Of a DNA stretch of 64,000 nucleotides, positions 1-12,700 are shown piece by piece. A model generated the notes under the pieces. It was not told the DNA's origin, searched no databases, and worked only from the letters and a program-made list of their open reading frames with translations. Both the position numbers and the translations under genes were made by a program. The number at the start of each line of letters is the position of its first letter. Positions within the stretch are counted from its first letter, which is position 1. Origin of the DNA: Lytechinus variegatus (lineage: Eukaryota; Echinodermata; Echinoidea; Temnopleuroida; Toxopneustidae); assembly GCF_018143015.1 (NCBI RefSeq), contig NC_054749.1, positions 35,959,000-36,022,999 of the forward strand, given 5' to 3'.

Positions 1-195
1 CATCAGCTCTTATTAGCACATCACCATTGCTGTGCATGTAACTGTTTTGAGTGAATTTCATTTTTAAATATCATATCTTTCACAATATACATTTGCTTCA
101 ATGAAATTCAAGTGTTATGGTTCTTCAAATTTTCACTAATTATCAAAATTATGTGATGTATGGGTAGACCAGGGGAATAGTTCATCAACATTTGT

Positions 196-355
196 CAGGG
201 GACTATTTTATGACAGTTGTCAGAATTGACAAATCATTTTTTAATTTCTGACAGTTACCATAGTAACAGACACTAGTGCTTCTTGTCCAATTAAAAACTA
301 AGAAAAGTTATCCTATCTGACAGGTCTTCAGACAAATGCTGATGAAAAGCGTCCC
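196..355. mobile_element. MITE, TIR CAGGGGACT../..GCGTCCC
   Basis: A 160-bp element whose ends read CAGGGGACTATTTTATGAC and, inverted, GGGACGCTTTTCATC. The core contains CAGTTACCATAGTAAC and TCCAATTAAAA. A second copy of nearly the same length lies at 40796-40954. Non-autonomous DNA transposon; superfamily not assigned. Confidence 0.6.
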
Positions 356-460
356 AAATTTGAAAACCATTCTTGGTTTGGATTGGCTGTGAAAACAGGT
401 ATTTGATTGTTACTATAAAGGTAACTGTCAGAGCTAACATCTTTCATTAAAAGGTCCCCT

Positions 461-600
461 GAAGAGTATTCCATGAAGAGCTTCGTCAGTGATTTTTCAC
501 TAGCAACTGTTATAAGCTATGGAAAATACTTGCATCTGATTGGCCGAGACCAAACTAGTCAGTGAAAATCACTGACATACGTCTTCATGAAACAATCCCC
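461..600. mobile_element. Fold-back MITE, arms ~40 bp
   Basis: The left arm (461-501) ATTCCATGAAGAGCTTCGTC followed by AGTGATTTTTCACT is the inverted partner of the right arm (561-600), AGTGAAAATCACTGAC followed by GTCTTCATGAAACAATCCCC. The centre contains CTGATTGGCCGAG. No target duplication was resolved. Confidence 0.6.
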
Positions 601-782
601 CAATTCATAATAATGATAATAACAATAATGGTGGCTACTTGTATAGCGCACAGGTCCACCTTTCAGTGCTCATGGTGCTTCAAGAAAAATAAACACAACA
701 CACAAACAATAATAGAAAAAATTACTTTTTGAGTTGTTGGATGAAGAGACAAACTGAAAAATATATACAATGTGTGACATAC

Positions 783-3700
783 CCTTTGCTCCGCCTCCAA
801 TATTGAGAGGTGGGAGTGATCCCAGGCTGCTCCCGCCCCCAAGGGGAGGGGCATTACTGAGTGAGCTAAGAGAGCTTGCTTTGGTAGGACTCATTGGAGG
901 AGAGTTCAATGCTTGTTTCTGATTCCTGAATAATATGAAAATATAAACACTGTCTTGTTTAACAGTTCAGTTGTTATTGTATTGTTGAAAAAAAAATCAA
1001 CAAAGTTTTACCAAATTGTAATAGTTGGAAAAAAGGTGTGATAATGAACTTTATGTTTAATTGTTGTTTTTTTATAGGGAAGAGCCGTGGTGTAGTGGTT
1101 CTGACTCTCGCCTTGTAAACAGAGGGTTGTGTGTTTGAATCCCACCGCGGTCTAGCATACATACAAGAACTTTCGCATCCTACTGGGTACCCATTTAGCA
1201 CCTGGGTCAAAAGTGGCAAAGTGTAGATTAATGCTCTGCCACTTTCGACCCAGGTGATAAATGGGTACCCAGTAGGATGTGAAAGTTCTTGTATGTTTGA
1301 ATCTGCCACGCAATTATGAGGCTGCTATAAATGCAAGGAATGCTCACAGGGAGTGGAAATTGTTCACTTTTCGTGCAGGATTGAAAAGAAATCCAATGAC
1401 CGGGGTAATAATATGCTGTAAAGCCCTTTGAGCCGTTCTGGGAAAAGTACTTTATAAACACTGACTGTTGTTATCATTATTGATGAAAATCATACACAGA
1501 AGAATTGTATTTATCATGAAAAAGTCAATATGAAGTTAATTGAATTTGAGGAGCAAGTATAAAATTAACCACATATTTTAGAAATTTGTCTAAAAACACT
1601 CATTGGAGTTATATATAAAATCATGTTTTTTGTGGTTTTGGGTTTTAAAGTAACTCTAGGTCTGACATACACTTACATAATGTTGCATAACTTCAAAACT
1701 GTATTATGTATCACAAATTTCGGCTAAAGAAATGAGTAAAAGTCGACTTAATTTCACCATTATCATCATACTTTTTTTGCTTGTTGTTAGAATTTTCTAT
1801 TGTCACACTTTGTTACCTGTTTCCAAACGCACTTCCATTGATAGGTAAAGGGTCATCAAAGAATGCGTCATCGTCCTCAATGTGACCGTCTAGCTTTGTT
1901 GATTGACGCTCAATGTTTCCAAGTATATTATCATCCTGCCTTCTCAAGCTCTCATCTGTTTTCTTCTGTTGCCCTTGTAACTGTGTATTACATTGTCAAA
2001 TAATACAGTGAAGGGAGGAAATGCAACAACAAAAAAATAATAATAATACATAAGATTTATATAGCACACTTTCCATCTTGATCAGATGCTGCGTAGTCAA
2101 AAATGGCTAATTACATTGGGGAACTGTCAACAAGATGGTTTTGTGATTGCAAGCAAGAAAATGTATGCTTCTGCAACTGGAAAATCTTAACTTTATGAGC
2201 ATTCTAATCCAATCCATTGTGACTAGTAAGTGACCTGCTTACTCGGTGATCTCACACTCATCAATAAAGTTGGCGGAGTACAGCAAGTCTGCATATGCCG
2301 ACTTAACCCAAGACAAGAGAAGACAAAACTTCACAATCCCAACTTTCTAAAGTAAGATTGATTTTGCAGACCTATATTTCTCTCTTATCTAATCAAGGTA
2401 CTGACCATAAGCTTACACATTGGCAAATACATTTCATTTCATCTTATTTTCTACATTTTCATTTCCAGCAATTACATCTTAGATAATTATCACATTATTT
2501 GAACAATTACAATCTGCAAAGATAAACACGTACCTTGAGTTTCCGAGACGTTGGAACCAGGTCTTCAATGTCATGTGATACAACGCTACGGCAAACAACA
2601 AACAATCTCCTATACATGGCAAGGAACTCCTCAAAATCAATAACTGGAAGGCAAAAATAAAATCAAGAATAAGATTAACCTTTAAAGGTCAGTGAATGTA
2701 TATTGTGTTTTTGTTCTTTATTGCTGTATCAAACTCCATTGAGAAATATTTCACAAATCAGCACAATAAAATACATGTTCCAATATTTTTGAAAATTACT
2801 GAAATCACCACTGGGAGGTGAATTCATAACCTAACAAGAGTGTCGCTAAGGCGAGCACATAATAAGCCTGTCTGTAACATGGAAAATGGAGCTATTGGTC
2901 AAGCAAGAAAAGTGGAAGATGGCGACTTCCCCTTTGGCCTTCTGACCTCAAATTCAATAGAATTGCTAGGATCTATGCTAGTATCATGATAAACACCAAA
3001 CTATATATCGTGCTAACAAGGAGAAGTTAATGGACGGACAGACAGATGGACGGACACCGAGCGTGATACCATAATACGTCCCATCGAGATGGGCGTATAA
3101 AAAATCATTGGCAGGCTGGTCAGGCAATGTCTAATTCCCAAACAACAAAGCATCTAGCTATAACATGCTGTGTAGTAAAGAACATAGCACAGCAGTGATA
3201 CCAGGTAGAAATCCGTAATTATGCCAAGTCTTCACCATGAAAATCTGTATAATCTGTATAATCTAGATATCTGTCACAATTATTAAAGGGGAAGTTCACC
3301 CTAGAATAAAATTGGTTTTGATAAAAGCAAAAAAGGAAACAAAACCCTTTGGTGATGATTAGACAAAAATTCATCAAAGATAATCAGAATTCAGGATTCT
3401 TGAATTTTTGGTTTTGCGACATCATATACAAGCAACTCCCCTTGGTCATATAATACAAATTTGATTAAATGCAATTTTGCTGGAAACTGACAATGATTTT
3501 ACTTTATTCATGCAGTAATTTAATTATCAGACACATCATTTCATGCCCATTTATACATATTTTCATTAAAAGAAAATCTAATCTATGAAATTGTTTTTTT
3601 TTTTTTTTTTTGGGGGGGAGCTTGTATAAAAACACAATATTGTAAATGTGAACTTCCTCTTACTTACCACTGCTAAAGTCCTTGTCCCCTGCATGAAATT

Positions 3701-6700
3701 CATCTTGAACATATCTTTCTAACATGTTCCTGTAAAACATTTACAAAAATTTAAAAATCTGATTTATAAATGAGAAACATTGTAGACTCCTAAAAAAAGT
3801 CTGGAAATCTGACTTTGATCGATAATCCCTCCTCGGTTTTAGTAAATATCAATGTGTAATTAATAGCAATAAATAGAGCATTTATTTCTCTTTAAAATTA
3901 TACCCTACATGATATGATTATGGTCCACATGGAGGTGCAGTGCCTTAAAATGTGGGGCAAGGTCAAAATTCAAAAGCTGCAAAATGACACAATATTGAAA
4001 GTCACTGTTCTTTAATATCCGTGGTGATGACTGGTTTCTCAGAGTTTTTTTTTTTACTTTGATCCATAATTAGGCCTACTCATCGTTTTTCGTAAATATC
4101 GATGTGTAATTAATGTCAATGAATAGATCATTTAATTTTCTTTAAAATGATACCCCACACGATATGATTATCGTTCAAATGGAGGTGCAGTGCCTTGAAA
4201 TGTGGGGCAAGGTCAAAATTCAAAAGTTGCAAAATGACACAATATTGAAAGTCACTGTTCTTTTTTCAGTGGTGATGAGTGAGTTTCTCAGCAGTTTCTT
4301 TTAATTGTTTTCATGCACCTTAACATCAACATTAACATGGAATCAAACACACCTCTGCAAAAGCAAACACATAACAAACAAACAAACAAACATGCACTGG
4401 TGTATTTCAAACCACGATCACTCATACCATGTTATCTCACAGAACCATCACTACAGAAGCAGGGGTTTGATTTGAATGGATTTTCATCTCTGTTGACACA
4501 GACAAAAGAATCATGTTCTGTATTGACCCTTCATGACTATTTCTGCTCGTTTTGCAGCTTTTCAATTCAGACCTCATCCAACACTTTTGAATCCTGCTCT
4601 TTTCGTGATGGCATGATCATAACAAGCATGGTATCATTTTAAAGAGAATTAAATGGTCTTTTGAATGATATCAAAATCAAATATGCATTGTGTAAAATTG
4701 GGAGTTGGGAGAAATTAATGGCCAACCACAGATTTCCAAACCTTTTTTGCTTGTTTTGCAGCTTTTCAATTCAGACCTCATACAACACTTTTGAATCTTG
4801 CTCTTTCCGTAATGGCATGATCATAACAAGCATGGTATCATTTTAAAGAAAATTAAATCATCTTTTGAATGATGTAAAAAATGCATTACTATAAAATTGG
4901 GAGTTGGGAGAAATTAATGGCCAAACACAGATCTCCAAAAATTTTTTGAGGGGTTTATATTAAACTAAACTAAAATAAAGAAATTTATCCCAAACTCAGC
5001 TAAAAAATAAAAGATCCCCCCAAAATATTTCCACTCTCTCACAGGCAATGAAAATAAGAAAATAAAACAATACATAAATAAGAATAACAATATTGCATGA
5101 TAGAATCAGATAATAGAACTTGAAGAGGGATATTAAGGGGAACAATTAGATGCTCTTCCATATTCTGGTAACATCAAATTACAATATTAAAAATGTTTAG
5201 CCCTTTAAATTCAGATCATCTTACTTTTTATGCATGTTTTATTTTGTAAGCTATTATTAATCAGCAATGTACATCGATTGCACATTTAGAAATCTCAAAC
5301 ATACATAGACTACACTTCACTTTAAAACTACAGTCGGAACAAACAGCATTCCTTCAATAAATAAATCAAAGAAATATTGTTTTATTCAATATTGAAGAAT
5401 ATTATATCATTTACCTATGGAAATTGGGAAACATGTCAACAAATAGACTCCTTAGTTCATCTTTGTCAATCGATCCACTCTTATTCTGCAAAAGATTAGA
5501 AACCAAACAAAATAGTAATTTTACATTTGGAAATAAAGGTGAGATTTACACATTTTTAATATTTCATGTACACTGTAGGCAAAATAGGTAGGGACAGTGA
5601 TGTTCGGTTGTTTGAGTTAAGCCTGTAAAAGGGAAATATAATGAATTCCATTTCAATACATGGTAAAACCCCCAAATTGTGTTCTCAAACACAGATTGTA
5701 CACACACCAAAAGAGCAAATTGCTTCAACATTACCTTTGCCCACAAAATGGATTTCATCATAATAATAATAATATAATATGTCCATTTATATAGCGCAGT
5801 AATACTGTGTGCAAATACTCAACTGCGCTTTGATACTTGGTATCACATTATTACCCCGGCTGTAGCTGAGCCGCCATATCAATAGGCACTATAAAAGCGT
5901 TCAAGGAATAAATCCTACCGGGTACCCATTCACTTCACCTGGGTCGAGTGCAACACAATGTGGATAAATTTCTTGCTGTAGGAAATTATGCCATGGCTAG
6001 GAATTCGAACCCACGACCCTCTGTTTCAAAGTATGTAGACTTATCCACTGGGCCACAACGCTAAAAACAGAAGAGGAAGTTATACATCAGGAAACATCTC
6101 ATGGTACACTCTTAAAAAAAGAATAATAAATGAGTCATTACCACATCATATTTCTCAAACTTTTCCTTGGCATCTGCAATCTGTGCACTGGTAAGATCCT
6201 GCAAATGAAAATAATACATTACACTTTTGTAATTACTTTACACAGGAGTTAGTTGGCACACTGTATATGAATCGAAAGGTCTCTTAAAGGTGTGTTAGAG
6301 CTCTGCATTTAGTACTGCATGACTTTATTACAGACTGTGAAGATCAGATTGAGATGACCCAATTTGGGGGATGGGGGTTTCCTGGGGCCAGTTCCATAAA
6401 GAGTTTAAACTATTGTAACTACCAAGGAAACCTTGATTGTGATTGGCTACTGAGCCTTGTTACCATGGTAGTTACCATTATGGCAAAGATACAAGAGTTA
6501 ACTCTTATGACACACCCATTAGTGTTTACACTTTCAGGGGTGTGAGTGGTCACAAATAAAAAGATCTGAAAAAAGTTCAAGAGTGCTGAAAAAGTCTGAA
6601 ATAGAAAGAGCTCCCATATGTTTTGTACAGAGGGAAGCCAAAATAAGCTGAAATTAAGCTATAAATAAAAACAAAAGAAATCTGAAATCAGCTAAAAATC

Positions 6701-9700
6701 TGAACTCTCACACCCCTGCACTTTATAAAAAAAATGGTTTTATCAATCAATGTTCAATGGAAAATAATTATGTTAATTTGAAAATTTGTTTAAATGTCAC
6801 AATCTAAATTACACTGAGTGTTATCCTAACAGATTTCTAGAAGAAAAAATAATTATAAAGTAATTATATTATAGAAAAAAGTCTGCATGAATAATTTTGA
6901 AACAAAAATAATTAGCAAATCTCAAAACTGATACTAGCTGAACTTGGAATGAGTAAATGTACATACATACATGGAAGAGAATGCTTTAATAATCCATTTT
7001 CATGCAAACATGTATACAAACAATCATCTTCAAGTAGTTATTACATTGGTTGATTCCAAGTTTGGTGTTACATGTACTTGTGCTGATGTTAGAAGCACAT
7101 TGAGATTGTGTTTCCAAGCTCCAACAATCAATACAAATTCCACATCATTTGTTTGGCGCTACCTGTGACTGGAAGGCGAAAAGTGAACTGATACAACTGA
7201 TTGGGGGAGTGAAGGTGGACCACTATACTACTGGGGTTTCCCCCTACTCTTATAAAAATAGTCAATGTGCAAAGGTGGTGACTCTCCTCTACATGGGGCC
7301 TCAATTTAACATAATATTCGAGGGACAACAGCTCAACACTAAAGTGAGTGTCATCTAAGGTACAGTTTCATATAAACTTTGGCATTATGCTGGCATAAAT
7401 ATTGATCTAACACGAACACCATGTAAAGGCCAACACCAAACTTGAAATCACCCATTTTACATGAAAATTGCTTGTACATCTCACAAACACACCAATGTCA
7501 CTGTATCTGAATTCTAGTAAAGACTGAAATATGGCACACTTTGTTTTTAAATATTGTGGAATGAATGCATCCTTGTTAAAAAATAATTCAATAATGGAAA
7601 CAAAAATATGAAATTATCAAATGGTAAAATAGCTTAATGTGACAGTGGATCCTACATGATCATAAAAATGAGACTTTACAAAATCATTACAAAAACTGAA
7701 TAACAGTCCACCCTGATTGAATTTCAAAAATTTTCAATTTAAAAAAAAAAGACATGCAAATCAATGAATGAAACTCCATCAAAGAGTAGAGCAACAAATG
7801 TTTTTGAAAGTTGTAATGTTGTGACATCATGTTGTTAGCAGATATCATGATCTAATGTAAATTTCATAAATTGGTATTTTGACATGACTATGTTTCATTA
7901 TGGGGTGAACATATTTGTACAAGTGTGACGAGGAGAAGGCCTTTTGAACTAAATCTGGAAGCCTTAAGGGGGAGAGGAAAACAATAAAACAAGCAGATTT
8001 TATTCAATATATTATCACCATAATAATGCAGGCCTAGATATACCAGCGCTTCTCAAAGGGTGGGCCGCGAGAAGCTCCAGAGGAAGAAAAAATGGGGGAA
8101 AACTATAGTATGTTTAGGACCTGGACCTGTCCGACAGCCCGAATATGTTGTTTAATCGGTCTACGTGGACATGTTGAAACAAAGCTAAAGTATGATTTAT
8201 GCATGTTGCAGTATGCATATACAGATTATGATGGTTTCAATCTAACTTTGATGTGAACCTTATCATGTATGCATATTGTGTAGAATTTAGTTGTCGACCA
8301 TTTACCGGACCTTTGCGAATGCAGTTAGTTCTTGAACTGTTCCGTTTCGAACGTGCTTCAGAGCTTTGTGTTCAAAATTCACGAAAACATATTTACATCA
8401 GAATTTACCTTTTTAAAACGATTTAAAATTTGTGAGGGAGGAAACAAATTGAAAAGTCCCTGAATGTAACTGTAAGAAAATATGACCCTACATACATTGA
8501 ATTTGGATTCATCATGCCTGGCAGTGATGTAAAGCCATATTAAAGCAATGTGTGTCGAATGTTGAAGGTATTCAGCATTCTTGTTATTAAGTTGTTATGT
8601 TGTAATGGTTATATATATTTAGAGGGGCTCAGAGCCCGGGCTACTGAAATTCATATCGCTTTCTTAAAATTTTGGTAGGTGGGCCTCAAAAAAACTGAGA
8701 GTCAAAGTGGTCCTCCAGTAAAAAAAGGTTAAGCGCTGGCTTAAGGAAACTACATGTATGGCCTCCTGGACCCATTACTAATGGTTGCAATCAATGCTTT
8801 ATTACTTTTCTACAAAGCTATTGAAGGTACAATGAAAAAAAGTTCCCTGTTCATTGGCCAGGGTGCCCCTTTTTCCAAAATGTGATTTTGAATGATTCAT
8901 AACATGCCCCTTTTAAAAGTGGACTTGGTGACTTATGCAATCTGGCTTATTTGAAAAAGTGCCCCCTCACCAAAGTAGCATAGTCCCTCTAAGATCCTAT
9001 TTCAAGGCCTGCAGTACCTTTATACCATGGTCACATATACTCTACGGCGGCCGTACGGCGAGTCGAAAAAACAGCCGTTTTATTCATTTTTACACAAACC
9101 ACCTCTATGTAGCTCGTACATAAAATGTAAAAACGGCTGTTTTCGACTCACCGTACGGCCGCCATACAGCAAATGTGACCAAGGTTTTACCATTTACAGT
9201 GCTAACAAATAATAACATACAGCCCATTCAAGCAAAATATGCATTTCACTGAATACACCATGCAAACAATATCATGCTTTCAATTATACCACAATAACAC
9301 TGTAGCTAGTGAATGAAATGCCAGAACAAGGTGAAAACAAATACTATTTAAAATGCATTTTCATTCTTCTTCAGGTAGAATATTTTTACTCCACAGATAC
9401 CCAAATATGTTTTCATTGAAATACAAATTCAGAAATGTTTGGGGAAAACATTCATGTGTCATCCTATGTACATGTATGCATTTCAGTGAGCTCATGCATT
9501 TGACTGACAGCAAAACAGCATTTAATAATTTCCCTTCAATTTTGTGATATCAAAATCTGACACTGACAGCAAACTGCAATTCCAAGCTGCATTCATTATT
9601 TCCCAATTTACTTTGAGGCAGTTTCTTTGAATCTTTCTTAATTTTATCTCAGGACCACAACTGATCCTATAAATATCAAACATCTGAAAGTAATAAGAAC

Positions 9701-12700
9701 AAAGAAGCTCCAATAATAACAAACATTCAAAAGCACTTCATGCATTTCAAAGCACAGAGGCATACTGATGTTCAATGATGAAGATACATGTATTACAGTA
9801 ACAAATACCTTTGGAATTGCGACAGCTTCCTCCTGTAATTAAGAATGAATCAATATATCGTTAAGATTTTTTTTTCCCTAATGATGTTATGATTACTTGT
9901 AAATATTTTAATTATGTCTGATTTGTTATTTTTGTTTATTTTTGGTCAGTGTTGACCCAATAAAACATATAAATAAAAAAAAAAATTGGTAAGACAAAAG
10001 AGGAGACAATGACTCACTCGCAAACTGATTTTACTTGAACAACATTAGGACTGAGTCATGTCTGAAATTCTGATGGCCTTTTACTTTCCAGAAATGGGTA
10101 TTAGTGAATATGTTCAAACTTATAAAAAAGGTTTTGAACAAAATTGATTTCTAAACTATTATCAACAAAAATCAATGAAAAGATGAACAGATCTCCCTCT
10201 GTGGTAAAGTGAGAAGTTAAGTGTTTTAAAAGTAGCAACAAAAAAGAGAGAACATTTGCAACATTTCACAAACCATCAAGCTTTCATTAATATTCACTAG
10301 ACCAAGCTGAATGTAAACAACTCAGTCAAAATATGGCAATGTTGTATCATTCTGGGATGTATAAATTGGGTTTGAGAAAGCACTTCTTACCGATCTGCAT
10401 GGTTTCTATCCACTTAGTCCATTTGGTCCAATAGCAGATAATCTAATTCTCCAATCACCTCACACCATCATGGCTAAACCAAACTGGTCTTCTATCAATA
10501 TTTGGTTTAATTACAACTTGGTCCAGTCGCTAATTTGTCTTATACATGTACTCACATGGTCTGCTATTGAGCCCAATTAATGCCTAGAAGTTCTAATTTT
10601 TAATTCATCTATTAATGCCCTTTATCAAATGAAAATTTGTCTCATATTAGCACTTCATACAATCATATACACTATGTGGTGTTAGACCATTAACAAACTA
10701 TGACAGGGGCAAAGTCTCCCTAGAAATTGGATAAAATGGGATAAATGGCAACTTGACTATTAAAACAAACAGTAGACAACCTGGTTGTACACGAACTTTG
10801 ATTAGACTACTGTGGTGTTGCAAGAAACTTGTGATCAATTGCAAGTCTATCATTGGTCTCTAAATCAAGTCTTGCAGTTAAAAGTAGTTGATTGCTAATC
10901 TGCTCCTTGAAACAATAAGCTTAATCTGACTTGCTATAACCAATGTTGATCTGTCAGTTGTAAAATTACAACAGAATATTTGCAATTGATCGCAAATGTT
11001 TTCCTGCAACCCCTCTACTTGGGATGAGACCAAACAGAAAACAGTCAAAGTGAGTGTAGACCTAGTGGAAGGTGAACAGGGTAAAACTTACATCAATGGC
11101 AGTACTTGAGCGAGGTCTACCATTTGGTTCTCCTGTGTCTTTACTTCTCTTCAGGATTTCATAAAGAAGGGGTTTTCCCTTCGTCTTGGCAGTATCAGCA
11201 ATATTCAGTTCACTTGCTAAGGACTCTCTACCTTCATATGCATCACTCTATTTGAAAAACATAAAAAATGGGTAAAGAAATGACTTGCCCATCTCAATCT
11301 TGGATCTGCTTAACTCTCCTTATTTACAAGTCAAGAAAAGGAGCCCAAAAGGAAAAGTTCAAAATCACGGATTGGATTATCCGTTGACAAAAAGTACACT
11401 TTTACTCAGGACTATGACAATTTATAGTTGGCTTCACCAGAATGTTATCTTGTCCCATTCAAGTCCTGCATGTACATATTGATGTTTATAGTCTTTTTGT
11501 ATCAACTGAAATTCCAGAAATCAGAGTAAGAGAAAAAGGAATATTCCTTATTTTCTATGTATTTTCCAACTTAATGAAAATACTTTCAATGAAATATTTA
11601 TATGTACATTTAATGAGGATTTCATGGATGAAATGAAGAGAGTGGAATAAGGATTTTCAGAAAACCTTTGGGGAAGGCTCTTTTTCTTGCAATGCCTGTT
11701 TGCAAAAAAGTATTCTTGCCTAAATATTATCTATTAGCCCTTTAAATATGGCAGTTTTACTAAAAATTTGAGAGTTTTACTGGACCATCACTACATGAAT
11801 CTGTGACGCTGAAACAAATACATTCAAATGCTAATACATGTACAGCATGACACATACATGTACCACAAACATGTACATAAAAGATCATATAATTCATTAC
11901 TTGGGCATGATGATTTATTTTACTTACAATATTTGTTTCTGGGTTGAAGACTGCCAAGGTAAAGTCCAAATTAAAGTATTCTAGAAATTCTTTCACAAGA
12001 ACAGCTGTTTGATAGCCTATAAATAATAGGAATGAAAACATAATATAACAGTATGCGAAATGTGTAAAAAGTTCCACATATACATAACACAACAAGTGCA
12101 TTTATCTTCAACACCTTGAAGCAGCATTCACACAGTAATAAAAAGAACAAATTGCAATCAAAATAGCATGAGAGAGGTGCAGAACATGCTCTGCATTGTA
12201 GATCAAATTGTAGAAATAAATTATTAAAATCTTAAGTAAAGACTGGAAAAACTACAGAAGTCCATTATCATACATGTACCTGATATGATGCAATGTAGTC
12301 ATCAAAGACAATTTCCAATTGATATTTTGGTTTTATTTCTTTGACCTATTTTGAATACTTTCATGGAAGCTTTAGATATTATTATTCATGCAACCATAAA
12401 TGACATGCAACTAATTCTTTCTGAAAAAAAGTAATAACCTATGAAATTAGGCTGAAATCACTATTTGTATTCCAATTCTACAAAAAAAACATGTGATAGT
12501 ATAAAATAATTTGTGACTTAAGAACTGCATGATTTTGGCTGAGAAATCAAGCAAGAGTTGAAAGAAAGATAATGGAATTTTGTACGGTAGTGAAATGAGT
12601 CACAATTTGGATTTATCTTGCAGAGTATAAAGAGGGAAACAGTGATGGCCTGGCTTGGGGCAATCAATATTTTTGTGAAACAACCCCCCCCCCCTGCCAT

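Larger units (their letters stand above)
2534..6198 (-). other. Paired EF-hand module encoded by FOP exons 6-9
   Basis: Exons 6 to 9 of the minus-strand gene encode a helix (QIADAKEKFEKY), then a loop at residues 171-182 split across the exon 6/7 junction: D-V-N-K-S-G-S-I-D-K-D-E. This fits the canonical EF-hand pattern, with Asp1, Asn3, Ser5, Gly6, Ile8, Asp9 and Glu12. About 28 residues later a second loop at 211-222 reads D-K-D-F-S-S-V-I-D-F-E-E. It keeps positions 1, 3, 5, 8, 9 and 12 but has Ser instead of Gly at position 6. Flanking helices (RNMLERYVQDEF and FLAMYRRLFVVC) have the expected spacing for a pair. As I remember it, human FOP has a low-complexity Ser/Lys-rich stretch at this place. 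The reading frame is shared with the FOP exons on both sides, so this is not a separate gene nested in an intron. Confidence 0.85.

Noticed and set aside
1079..1150. tRNA gene
   Set aside because: A- and B-box-like sequences are present, but the cloverleaf is not maintained and a SINE body and tail follow. The heads at 5985-6062 and 52862-52920 are likewise SINEs.
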